Shown: piece by piece, positions 49,001 through 57,408 of the stretch
Layout: each line of letters opens with the position of its first letter
Position numbering within the stretch: the first letter of the stretch is position 1
Assembly (NCBI GenBank): GCA_021432605.1
Contig: MU271144.1
Coordinates: 2,972,606 to 3,036,605, forward strand
Direction of reading: 5' to 3'
DNA: 64,000 nucleotides
Source: Coniochaeta sp. PMI_546
Lineage: Eukaryota; Ascomycota; Sordariomycetes; Coniochaetales; Coniochaetaceae
The notes under the pieces: model-generated
Database searches by the model: none
Told to the model about the DNA's origin: nothing
The model's input: the letters and a program-made list of their open reading frames with translations, nothing else
Position numbers and translations under genes: made by a program

Positions 49001-50890
49001 TGTCATCGCTGCCTTGCCAGCCTTGGCAGACGTCGCAGCAGTCTGTCCCGCAACCTCTTGGATAGTGCCAACGGCCTCGGAGGTCGTCGTCATCGCGGCT
49101 TGCGGTCCAGCAAGAGATTGATGCGTGTCAGGCTGTACATTCGACAGCTGGACTCCTGCGTCATGATTCGACTCAAGAGGACGTGGCGTCTCGTCAGCCA
49201 TATGCCCTGGCGCATTTGACACAGTCGTTGGATCATGGTCAAAGTCGACCATCGAAGCCATAAACCTCGAAATAGGTGACAGCTCTCTGCCGTTCTCGGC
49301 GACGGGCACAGCCTCAGGCGCTTTGGTGAAGTAACCGACGGCGGAAGGCTCCACGTCGTCGTCCCCTGCGGCGATGGCAGCGTCATACTCTATGTCGAGG
49401 TCCGCATAACAGAATGCATTATCAAAATGTCCCGGGGGTTCCATGCCGACTGGGCCAGCCGGGAAGTCTGCAATGTCATCTGCGGCACCCAGATCAGATT
49501 GAAACGAGGCAACTTCGGCCCGAAAGGCTTGCTCGAAGTTGTTGTCCCAACCAGCCATTTGCCCGGTCGTGTAAGGATGAGGATTGTCTGCCTCAGCACC
49601 CATCACTTGCCGGTGAAAGTCATGCGGTGTATAGCCATTGGAAGCATCATTGTCGTCCGGCACGTCGACTTGGTTGGCGACGGGATGACCGGTGAAAACG
49701 TTGCCAGGCAAGAAGTCCTGGTCGTCCATCGTGGGCTGTTGTTCGCCAGCCACGATGGGCAATCTGCTTGTGACGGAGGTGAGGTTCTTTCCAAGACCGA
49801 AGCTTGATGGTAATTGAATCCAAGAGCAACTTGAGTCCAAGAGCAAGTCGAATCCAATGGCAAAGTTGGAGTCCAAGGGCAGGTCGAATTCAGTGGTAAC
49901 TTGAATTCAGGAGCAACTTTGAACCCAAGAGCAACTTGAATCTCGGTAGCTTGAAGATCCGCGTGCGAGAAATAGAAGCGAGGATCTCAAACTAGGATGC
50001 TTGGTGTGGAAGAAATCAAGAGAGGATGCTTGGTGTGGAAGAATGAAGAGATGGAGGGAGGTTTGCAGAGTGGCTGGAGTTGTGAAGAAAGCAGCCAGGT
50101 GATGTGGGAAGATGGTGAAAGTTAGGACGAGGGGCGCAGGACGAGGGGCACTTGGGTGGCCAGAACCCACGCTGAGAATCACGGAGCAGCGTGTTGAAGA
50201 GTCTCGGCGGAGGGGTCGATCTCGGCGGAGGGGTAGCCGGCGACGGAGTGCACTTTGAGGCCCATCATTTGAACGTCCGTCCGGCTGTGCCGCACGGCGC
50301 CGACAGGCGGCAGTCGAAGGCCGGTGTCCGGACCCGGAAGCCGCCCATGGCCCCCCGGAATGCCGCCCCTGATACCGCGCAGTGCCGCTTTAAGCACAAA
50401 CAGGAGATTCGACCATGTCTCTCTGTCGATAGGAGTCAGCGAAGAGGGACTTGGAACTGGACACAGGGTCTTTATACACATCGTACAAGAGCGACTTACA
50501 GAATCCCTTCTTCCTTTCTTCTTCTTCTTGTCTTGTCCGTCTTTTGATCTTTTCTCGAGAGCGAGACATGAAGAGCACTCAGTCAAAAATTGTCGGCAGG
50601 GTGTCGATACCAATCATCACAGCATAGTTCCTCGTCCTCCCCTGGCTCGAGGTTCCTCTTGCGCAGGCAGCTTTGGACCTCGACGTGCGTCCCGCATACC
50701 TTGTTATATCGTTCCGCGGTGACGAAAGCGGACACAGACACTTCCCCTTGTGGACGTACCTCTTGACACATATTGGAGGACATGGCGGACTTGTGAACTT
50801 TATGGGGAGGTAGGGGCAACCGGGGGATACACTCACCTGCTGGATCTCCTGGCGGTACTTGTAATGCTTGTTATCTTTGCTGTCCGCCAT
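46003..50890 (-). CDS. SPT3: SPT3, SAGA complex histone-fold subunit, with a 3.9-kb first intron
   Basis: Spt3 is the SAGA subunit that helps place TBP at promoters; it has two histone folds in one chain. Three exons: 50837-50890 ([18 protein letters not shown]), 46885-46974 ([16 protein letters not shown] to VRQQVVEI) and 46003-46824 ([18 protein letters not shown] onward), together 321 residues, the family length. Intron 2 is a normal 60 nt. Intron 1 is 3,862 nt, with a clean donor (CAG|GTGAGT) and acceptor (ATTAAC branch, then GAACAG). The joined N-terminus [17 protein letters not shown] is the canonical Spt3 sequence, so the distant exon is very likely genuine. Exon 3 carries [20 protein letters not shown], an acidic linker, [32 protein letters not shown] and [20 protein letters not shown]. 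Intron 1 contains other open frames on the same strand. Whether transcripts really splice across it cannot be seen from DNA. Confidence 0.88.
46975..47721 (-). CDS. Open frame continuous with SPT3 exon 2 (possible alternative first exon)
   Basis: The frame is open for 249 codons after a TGA at 47722-47724 and continues without a stop into SPT3 exon 2 in the same phase. ATG codons occur at 47616 and 47562. The encoded part is basic and helical, with coding-like composition: [40 protein letters not shown], then [16 protein letters not shown] and [17 protein letters not shown] just before MMYVSGE. If used, it would replace the first 18 residues of Spt3 by a long N-terminal extension. Alternatively it is the 3' part of the nested gene read in another frame, or untranslated. 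I do not recognise a domain. No stop separates it from SPT3, so a separate protein would need splicing I cannot identify. Confidence 0.35.
47495..49729 (-). CDS. Uncharacterised Gln/Asn-rich protein nested in SPT3 intron 1
   Basis: An uninterrupted frame of 744 residues from the ATG at 49729 ([20 protein letters not shown]) to a TAA at 47495; the frame is open further upstream, across a tandem repeat, so the start is uncertain. No known domain is visible. The N-terminal third is acidic (DADNPHP-like, [39 protein letters not shown]). The centre is rich in Gln, Asn, Phe and Pro, with internal repeats: two copies of NS(H/G)FVPGP(Q/H)FGQ and many QNFQ and LGQ units. The C-terminal part has two copies of HLILGSSP, a KRRK cluster and an Arg-Gly tail ([13 protein letters not shown]). 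The composition suggests an intrinsically disordered, perhaps nuclear or RNA-associated protein; that is inference. It is on the same strand as SPT3, so it depends on its own promoter or on the SPT3 pre-mRNA. Confidence 0.6.
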   Translation of the reverse strand: MDDQDFLPGNVFTGHPVANQVDVPDDNDASNGYTPHDFHRQVMGAEADNPHPYTTGQMAGWDNNFEQAFRAEVASFQSDLGAADDIADFPAGPVGMEPPGHFDNAFCYADLDIEYDAAIAAGDDDVEPSAVGYFTKAPEAVPVAENGRELSPISRFMASMVDFDHDPTTVSNAPGHMADETPRPLESNHDAGVQLSNVQPDTHQSLAGPQAAMTTTSEAVGTIQEVAGQTAATSAKAGKAAMTSQGNAIAIDDEYDGIFIVGDNGEVTVFDALTWNQSASATPTAFAQSSLVAGGELGSLDFDDWRQYYDSSTAQQLLHNTTPLAQQPTGTTYQNTTPGVLNNPFALALPAGHQHNALYSAPPPNPYTVPSPQLAGYSQLPGNRTSQSRSLGQGRLLARPSQFNPFNPNYQVAQNAQLVPNHQLGQNSHFVPGPQFGQDALFTQNFQDFQNFQPSLLSAPQSPSLFQNLQANQNSGFVPGPHFGQITQLDQHLSSQQPASAQYPRIPGYLDLGQGHLSAQDLQSGQSSYSAQNFQPVLNQQSAHLHRISATVAPHLVSSGNSGPRAVGPSSSPSEHISRRRTYGRTATGRAHTASHRYNPYPVPARRATPAEPEPSPELPEVPAHLILGSSPDLPAVPPHLILGSSPEPLPDNPFKNIGCAVRQGTSSLNGRPRPGAPPTKRRKTSATSSQQQPETDSQAESEQNVTPRSPTSQEPVGGVPADAGTQPKSTSRRGRRGGRGSQN
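49816..49937. repeat. 17-18 nt tandem repeat, about seven units
   Basis: Degenerate units of GAATCCAAGAGCAACTT lie immediately upstream of the start chosen for the nested gene. Units differ at several positions and two are one base longer. The frame of the nested gene stays open through it, so it may be leader or coding. Confidence 0.75.
49994..50043. repeat. 21-nt direct duplication
   Basis: Two identical copies (49994-50014 and 50023-50043) beginning AGGATGCTTGGTGTGG, eight bases apart. With the neighbouring tandem repeat it marks this interval as prone to local duplication. Confidence 0.8.
50583..50783 (-). CDS. Possible small Cys-containing protein inside SPT3 intron 1
   Basis: A 66-codon frame from the ATG at 50783 ([20 protein letters not shown]) to a TGA, ending [13 protein letters not shown]. 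It has five Cys, is acidic toward the end and has no signal peptide. It lies directly downstream of SPT3 exon 1, within the giant intron. I do not recognise it. It may be chance or a remnant of exon sequence. Confidence 0.2.
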   Translation of the reverse strand: MSSNMCQEVRPQGEVSVSAFVTAERYNKVCGTHVEVQSCLRKRNLEPGEDEELCCDDWYRHPADNF

Positions 50891-51272
50891 CTTGCCGGCT
50901 TCTTGACGGTAATGGCTATGATAGTTGCTGATCTCTAGTGATATTTGGGAGAGACGGGTGTCTGAAGTTCTTTACAGTGATGAAAGAGGCTTGTAATCGT
51001 GAAAGTCGCTAACTCTTACATTCAGACATTCAAATGAAGTCAAACACCAGTTAGTTTGCTGAGTCATCCTATTGCTTGTGTAGCTCCCAGGCACCTTCGG
51101 AATAATATTTACTACACCCACCCCCCCTTGATCTTAATTGCCACACCAGAAAAGCAGGATGCAATGGTCAAATGTTCAGCTTTGGACTTGAATCGCTGTA
51201 TACCTGACACATCAAGCTAGCTGACTGTTCGAGTCGCTTGGGAGACAGTTTTCCTTATGGGTTTGAGTGCAA
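50891..51272. other. Intergenic region upstream of SPT3
   Basis: About 0.38 kb between the SPT3 start and the 3' end of the LCMT1 gene on the same strand. It must hold the SPT3 promoter and the LCMT1 terminator. A C-rich run occurs near 51118. Confidence 0.5.
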
Positions 51273-52410
51273 TCATTTGGCCCATCCTTCAAATCCAGAT
51301 CCTCTCCAGGCCCAAGCGACAACATAGTGCCCGGCCAGCAGCTTCCACTCTTCCAACTCGTCGAGGCCTTCGAGGAGATCAACTCGCTCCTTCTCGCTCT
51401 CGGGAACCCAAATATCCCAGATCTTATCCACAGTCATGACCTTGACCTGCTCAAACCCGGCGTCCCGCAACCGCTTCTCTTGATCACTGGGCTCTTTGTA
51501 CGTGTCAAGCGTTGGCATCCTCACGCCTCTTGCAGCGAGGTTCGAGACCATCATCCTGCCAAACGGGTCGTCTGGTTTGATGGGCTCATATAAAACGATG
51601 CCTAGGTCGGCGATTCTGTCGGTGAAGTACCTGATGACGCTTGCCGCATCCGATGTCTGCAGGTAGCACAAACAGCACTCTGATATGAGCAGGGTTGGTA
51701 TATCGGTTCTGATGCCGTTTAACTTGGAGTTGTCGCCGGCTTGGGCGAGCTCGCGAAGGTCCAGTCCGTGACACCACAACTGTGACCCGTTGTGTGACTG
51801 AGCCTTCCATGACTTATCCTCCTCCAAGAAGACGGGATCTGGTAGTAATGCCCGTAGAGCAGCCTGCTTGGTCACGGTGGCGAATTTGTTGTCGCTGATG
51901 ACGGGGAAGTCGACTTCGTGGTAGGTGATGATCTGAGACCGAGGTCTGGAGAACAGACGGAGGCAGCGAGTGTCTGTTCCGGCGCCTAGTGAGATGATCT
52001 GTTTCTCTGGTGCACTTTGCTCGCCGTCTGGTGAGAGAAACTGATCCACTAGCATGTCCAGCGCTGTAGTTCTCGTGTATGTTCCTGTGCACAAGATTAG
52101 AACGACATTGTCGACTGAAACGTGCCTCAGGTATTAGTGTATTTTCCTGACCTCGATTGATGATGGGCAGCCTCCTCGTCACGGGCCCAGGAACATTGGA
52201 TACAAAGTACTGAGCATACGGGTCATCCAGGTAGCCAACATCGACAGCACTCATGCGCGAGACGGCAGCATCGGTATCAGTACCTTGGATGGTGGTATCG
52301 TGAGCTGTCGCAGCTGAAGTGTGATGGCCGCCTCTCCCCCGGCCTCGACCTCGACCACCTCTGGAAGTACCTCGCAGAGAAAGCAGGTTCGGTATTGACG
52401 GGGCAGACAT
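51273..52410 (-). CDS. PPM1: Leucine carboxyl methyltransferase 1 (PPM1/LCMT1)
   Basis: The enzyme methylates the C-terminal leucine of the PP2A catalytic subunit with S-adenosylmethionine, controlling PP2A holoenzyme assembly. Two exons, 52152-52410 and 51273-52084, over a 67-nt intron, give 356 residues. The start [20 protein letters not shown] opens with an Arg-Gly-rich disordered segment, then [40 protein letters not shown] across the splice junction, the SAM-binding motif I in [29 protein letters not shown], and [40 protein letters not shown] and the C-terminal [14 protein letters not shown] are family signatures. Length and motif order are normal. Confidence 0.95.
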
Positions 52411-53461
52411 GGCTACTTATTCTGCCTTACTCTGTCCGTGCTTCAGTTCAGACTTGGTTGACTGAACTGAACACACATATAGTGTACAGTAGACAAGTCA
52501 TTGCCAGAGAGAGCGGTTTGACGTAATTAGCGTGCAGAGCTCCTGTGGGGAAGGTCGAGCTGTTCTTTACCGCATAAGGTACCTTACCTTAAGGTAGTTA
52601 CTGTGAGCATGTGTCTTCGGTTTTCTCCCCGATCTAAAGTAGGTACGGGGTACAGCTTACTGAATTTAATAGACCAGACCAGAATGGACACTCTCTTTCA
52701 TTGTCCACGATAGGCCTAAAGAGTCAGGCTGTCGTCACAGGAAAAGATGCTATTTGTGTGCATATTGTATACATACATTGGTCTGTAGTACATGTCGGCA
52801 GGACAGACCTTTAGCACGCAAGGCACGCAGGGTCTGCTGATCGTAACCCCACTGTGGGCAATGTACCCAGCTCTGGGACACAAGGTACATGAGGTACATG
52901 ATCTAGTTATAATCATAGTTGTACCTGCAGCCATACTTGAGGTACCTACCTTGCCTAGCCATCAACCCGTCTTCTTTTTCTCATCTGCAGTTCAATCGAA
53001 TCTTCCACAGTTCTTCAGTCTCAACGATGATCTCAACACCAGACTGAATCAGGTCTAGAGACAATTATCGTATCGATTGGCCCGTGCAAGAGCAGATCGG
53101 ATACGCGGAGGATTCTCCCCTGAAACGGCACGCCACCGTTGGCCACTTGGCGGGCGCTAGTGCAGCCTGTCCAGGATGTCCTCTGGCATATCCTCTAACG
53201 ATGCACGCCAGCGGCACGACTGGGGCTGTGCTGACGTCTGCCTGCTGACGACTCTTACCATAGTACTGCTAGTTTAAAAGCTGAACATCTGCTTGATCAT
53301 GCGCTTTCGTTCCTCTCTTAACCTCTGTTCCGAAGTCTGTACTGTGTACACGTGTAGAGCTTCGTTCATTGAGCTGACTTATCCATCTCCATATCCATAA
53401 TCTCGTCTCGTCCATTCTCATCTGCTTCTCTCTGTTCATCTCATCGGAGCAGGTCGTCAAG
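52411..53461. other. Divergent intergenic region rich in GGTACC palindromes
   Basis: About 1.05 kb between the LCMT1 start (minus) and a membrane protein gene (plus). It contains the overlapping palindromes at 52575-52596, another GGTACC at 52941 and several GGTAC/GTACC half-sites. No gene is supported. Confidence 0.5.
52575..52596. promoter_or_regulatory. Overlapping 12-bp palindromes TAAGGTACCTTA and TACCTTAAGGTA
   Basis: Two perfect 12-bp palindromes overlap by two bases. The first is identical to one at 19684-19695 in the gene-free region. It lies about 165 nt upstream of the LCMT1 start. Confidence 0.45.
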
Positions 53462-54508
53462 ATGATGCACTCCATTGCAGCCACGGCAGGCTCGGCCCTC
53501 TACAAAAGGGCTGTCGATGGCGGCGGCAACAACCCCGACGATCCGAAGCAGGTGTCCGGCTGGGTCTTCCTGGTCTTCCTGGCCAACTTCCTCGTCTTCC
53601 TCCCGCTCGCCCTCTACGTATCCTACACCCTAGGCCAGCTCTTCCCCGCCCTCGCCATCGTCGAAAACACCGACCCGCCGGCCTACGAGCCCCTCGCTCT
53701 CAACGATGACGCCGCCGACGGCACCACCCCGCCCAAGAACGACGCCGGCAAGCCCATCAGCTCCTCCCTCCGCGCCCTCAACCGCCTCCTCTACTCCGTC
53801 GGCGGCTGGCGCTCCAGCTTCCGCGGCATCGGCGCCTACCTGGCCTACTCCTTCGCCGTCTCCTTCGTGGCCGGCCTCTTCTCCGCCCTCCCCTTCGTCC
53901 CCGCCTTCGTCGGCACCCTCCTCGCCTCCCTCGCCCTCGTCCAGCTCTCCACCGCCTGGGTGCACATCGCCATCTCGCCCCCCAACCCGGCCTACTTCTG
54001 GCGCCGCCTCCCGCCCTTCCGCAAGGCCCTCGAGGCCACCTGGCTCCCCACCCTCGCCGCCTGGGCAGCCGGCACCCTGGCCGCCTACCTCCCCGCCCTG
54101 ACCGCCTACCTCGTCGACCTCCCCCTCTACGACCCAAGCAAGCCCAACGACCTCCCCACCTACGACCGCCACGCCGCCTGGAAGGTCCTGGTCCTGCTCC
54201 TCGTCACCCTCTCCGCCTGGGCCCTCGTCATCGTCCCCACCGAGGTCCTCCTCGTCCGCGTCCAGGCCTCCCTCCTTCCCCCCGACGAGGACACCATCAT
54301 CCCCTTCGACCGCACCTACGACGGCACCCTCGAGCCCGCCGTCGTCGGCCAGGGCTACGTCTCCGTCCGGGACGCCCTCAAGACCTTCCCGCGCGCATCG
54401 TGGGTTCGCATCTACATCCTGCACGCCAAGATCTTTGGTGCCGTGCTCCTGGCTTACGGCCTCATGATGGCCGTCTTCATCCCTCAGGCTCTGTTGCTCA
54501 AGCTCTAG
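53462..54508 (+). CDS. Integral membrane protein of unknown function
   Basis: A single exon gives 348 residues from the ATG at 53462 (a second ATG follows at once). No catalytic motif is seen. Membrane segments by hydropathy: 34-57 (WVFLVFLANFLVFLPLALYV), a long pair within 121-170 (YLAYSFAVSFVAGLFSALPF then ALVQLSTAWVHIAI), 193-221, 239-266 (VLVLLLVTLSAWALVIVPTE) and 318-346 (IFGAVLLAYGLMMAVFIPQA). A PPAYEP motif (a possible PY ligand for Rsp5-type ubiquitin ligases) follows TM1 in NTDPPAYEPLALND. The gene is GC-rich at third positions, suggesting high expression. It looks like a fungal conserved hypothetical protein; transporter or sorting roles are only guesses. Confidence 0.75.
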   Translation: MMHSIAATAGSALYKRAVDGGGNNPDDPKQVSGWVFLVFLANFLVFLPLALYVSYTLGQLFPALAIVENTDPPAYEPLALNDDAADGTTPPKNDAGKPISSSLRALNRLLYSVGGWRSSFRGIGAYLAYSFAVSFVAGLFSALPFVPAFVGTLLASLALVQLSTAWVHIAISPPNPAYFWRRLPPFRKALEATWLPTLAAWAAGTLAAYLPALTAYLVDLPLYDPSKPNDLPTYDRHAAWKVLVLLLVTLSAWALVIVPTEVLLVRVQASLLPPDEDTIIPFDRTYDGTLEPAVVGQGYVSVRDALKTFPRASWVRIYILHAKIFGAVLLAYGLMMAVFIPQALLLKL

Positions 54509-55103
54509 GGGGGCGGGAATGCGGATGCAGATCTGTGAAGATTTTGAAGATGTGGTATCTTTGCGCGCGTGTGTGGAGGTGTCTCTCGACAAACTCTCGA
54601 CGACTTTGATTTCCTCAGCACGTCTGTGGTTGTCCTTCTCGTTACTGCTGGATATTAAGATCAGGGACTTGATGACTATGGCAGCGATTCGCGATAATGG
54701 TCTTGAACGAGCGGTAGCTATTCCGCAGCCAGTTTGCTCAGCGATTGTCTGTCCTAAAAAAAAAAAACATGTTTTGTTGCCCGTTGGTTGCAGGCGTACT
54801 GGTTGGCTTGGATGGTTTCTTGATGCGCGTCACAACCTGCGAGGGGGAGTATGTCGTCTCAACAAGACGAACAGAAGAATCATAATCGTAGGAGCAGGAA
54901 AGCCCAGCGAAGCTAAAACAATAGCATTCCCTCACAACTCTGTCATAAAAATCCCATCTTGCTCATGTCCAAATGTGATTCCTATGCCTCTTAAATGGTT
55001 GTATCACAATGTCCGCATTCCTCTCTTACATAGAATACCCTATCCTAACTTTAGACCCAACATCCGTACTATCTCTGGTAGCCATCTCCATCATCCCCAT
55101 CAT
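54509..55103. other. Convergent intergenic region
   Basis: About 0.6 kb between two converging 3' ends (membrane protein and CSN12), with a run of 13 A near 54756. No gene is supported. Confidence 0.5.
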
Positions 55104-56949
55104 TCACAGCGGCTCCTTCACCCAAGCCGGCACACTCCTCCAATCCACCCCCCCAGCCTCCCCATCCGCACCCTCAGACCACCTCTCCAACCCAACCCTC
55201 CACACAGCAGGCCACCCAGCAGCAACCGGATCACCCCCGGCCCTCTTCGTCCCCTCGACGGCAAACTTCTCCTGACTATAACTGATGAACCCATTCAGCA
55301 GCCCCATAGCCACCAGCCCCGCAACCACACCCATGACGCTATCCATCGTCACCGCCCTGTTCCCAAAGTTCAACCCTTCGCTCATGGGAAGCTGCCTCAC
55401 TTTTCCCCCCACGGGAGGGAGGAGGGTGGTCGTCGCCGCCTCGGCGCTGGCGCTGTTGGCCACCGCCCGCATGAACAGGCTGTTCACCTGCGGGGGCTGC
55501 CGGCCGCGCTGCGGGTGTCGCGGCGGGGCGACGGCGGGGACCCAGCCCTCGAGCCGCCGCTGGAGGTAGGTCGCCACGGTGAGGAGGTCGGCGAGCTGAA
55601 GGACCGGGGCGGCGGCGCGTGGCGGGGCCGTGCTGCTGTTGCCTCCTCCCGATGCGGTGGTGGTGCTGCTGCCGCTGCCCCTGCTGCCGGTGTAGGTGAG
55701 GATGAAGGTCTTGCGGGTCAGGGAGCGCCAGACCAGGGTCTTGAGGCGCTCGAAGACGAAGGGGTAGATGCCCTTCCTCTGCAGCCAGGGGCGGGCGGAG
55801 GCCATGGCCTCGTAGTAGGCCGGGAAGTTGCCGGAGCGGAGGGCGCGGCAGACGGGGAGGTAGATGCGGTCGAGGCCCGCGGCCTCCGGGCGGGAGAGCA
55901 GGGCGGCCGAGGGGAAGCGGCCGAGGAGCAGGGCGGTGGGGATCCAGTAGGTGACTATCTGGCGGCGGTGGGCGAGGAAGCGGGGCGGGCACTGGGCGTA
56001 GGCGGCCTCGAAGCAGAGGTTGGCGCGGACGAAGTGCTGGCAGTTGAAGTAGAGGCGGGCCAGGTGGTAGAGGTAGGTCACGCGCTGGGAGGCGGGGAAG
56101 AGGGAGAGGGCTGGGCCGGTCTTGTCGATGTTGGTCAGCATTTGGACGGCGAGGCGGGATTTGTAGCACTGTTTTTGTCGCTCTGGTCAGTCTTGGTTTT
56201 TCTTTGAGGTGACGACATGTTGTGTGGGGTGGTAGGGTGGCATACGGATATCAGGAGCTTGAGCACAAGGTTGGCGAACAGGTAGACACCGGCCTTTTTG
56301 CCCTTGGGTTTGTCCCATCTCGCGCTGGACCGGTCCATGAGACACGACGTGAAGATCTTCTGGATGATGTCTGCGGCGCTCTCGGCGATGGACTTCCTCT
56401 CTCCTTCGTCCGTGGTTGCGCTCTTGATCTGGGCCATGAGTTCGGGCCGCTTCATGAGGTTCATGACGAGCTTGCACAGGGACTTTGAGATGGACATGCT
56501 CGTCTTGAGCAGGATGGAGCCATATGTTGGGTTTGCGAGTGCGTTTGCACATGAACTGGGATCGCGTTAGACATTGGGTACATGGTAGGTCATGATGAGA
56601 GGTGAGTGGGCTCTGACTTTAGCAAGTTACTGAGCTGGGTATACAGCTTCACGGCGTCGTTGAAGTCGACATCCCGCCAGTACTCCATGTACTCGTTGAT
56701 GAATGAGTTGAGACCCGGCCAGGGCGAGCCCTTGCCCTCTGGCACGTCGTCCTCTTCTGGTAGACACCTGTCTATGAGCTTTGATAGTGAGTTGCTGTTT
56801 GAAGGAAATGAAGACTGCAGCTCGGTTCGTAGCTGGTAGTAAATGTCTGCGACTGGAGGCTCGACTCTCAGCCACTGAGATAGGCTCTCGTCATCCGCTG
56901 CGACGACATATTTCCGGACGCCGGTGAGGAATTGGGTAACCAGCGCCAT
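55104..56949 (-). CDS. PCI-domain protein, CSN12 (COP9 signalosome-associated) homologue
   Basis: Csn12/Thp1-type PCI proteins act in the COP9 signalosome-like complex and in mRNA-export or splicing assemblies. Three exons: 56618-56949, 56246-56555 and 55104-56168, giving about 568 residues. Intron 1 uses a GTCAGA donor, the only one that keeps the frame, with a GTCTAAC branch; intron 2 is canonical. The start is MALVTQFLTGVRKYV. Family blocks: SCANALANPTYGSILLKTSM, SAADIIQKIFTSCLMDRSSA, KKAGVYLFANLVLKLLIS joined to CYKSRLAVQMLTNIDKTG, FPASQRVTYLYHLARLYFNC, PPRFLAHRRQIVTYWIPTAL, and the PCI winged helix around FERLKTLVWRSLTRKTFILT. A Gly/Ser-rich insert follows, then the closing helix with MDSVMGVVAGLVAMGLLNGF. 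CSN12 fits better than the related Thp1/PCID2, but that distinction needs comparison. Confidence 0.85.
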
Positions 56950-57408
56950 CGTGGCCGGTAGTTTTGATCGATAGAAGTTAAAGGCAAGTGTATGTCGTGC
57001 GTCTTAGCGTGAGTCTCAGCGTGAGTCTCGTCCAGAACGCTGGGCACTGAGCAGAGCACTGAGCAGGACTAGGTGGCTGGTATTTCAAGGCCGAGCATCC
57101 AGGCATCGTCTGTTCTGGAAGTTGACTAAGACATACATGACCGGTGTATGGGTGAGTTCCATCTAAGACGTCGAGATACTATTGTCATGTAATGCAAGTT
57201 CGACTTCTACTGTAAACTGAGGTTGACACCGACGAATGCGAGATGACAGAGGATCCACTTTTATTCAACATTTAACAATGGATTGACAACGAGGGAAACA
57301 AACAAACAAAGATCGTGGAAGAATCCTCAAGCAGGCAATAATGTCTTGTTATTGCGCTAATATCTCAACGGCAAAATAGAAAAGATATATACACTGCCCA
57401 TCAGGGAC
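56950..57408. other. Intergenic region upstream of CSN12
   Basis: About 0.46 kb between the CSN12 start and the 3' end of the thiolase gene on the same strand. A small imperfect repeat (GCGTGAGTCTC twice, 57008-57030) is present. No gene is seen. Confidence 0.5.

Larger units (their letters stand above)
46975..50836 (-). other. Giant SPT3 intron 1 with nested open frames
   Basis: At 3,862 nt this is 25 to 75 times longer than the other introns in the window (48-147 nt). It has proper splice ends in the correct phase. Inside lie a 745-codon frame (47495-49729), a 249-codon frame in phase with SPT3 exon 2 (46975-47721), a short Cys-containing frame (50583-50783), a 17-nt tandem repeat and a 21-nt direct duplication. 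The likely history is insertion or de novo growth of a gene in an originally short intron. Confidence 0.75.

Noticed and set aside
54519-56207. 562-codon open frame on the plus strand opposite CSN12
   Set aside because: CSN12 on the minus strand has clear PCI-family blocks and splice sites; this frame is its shadow.
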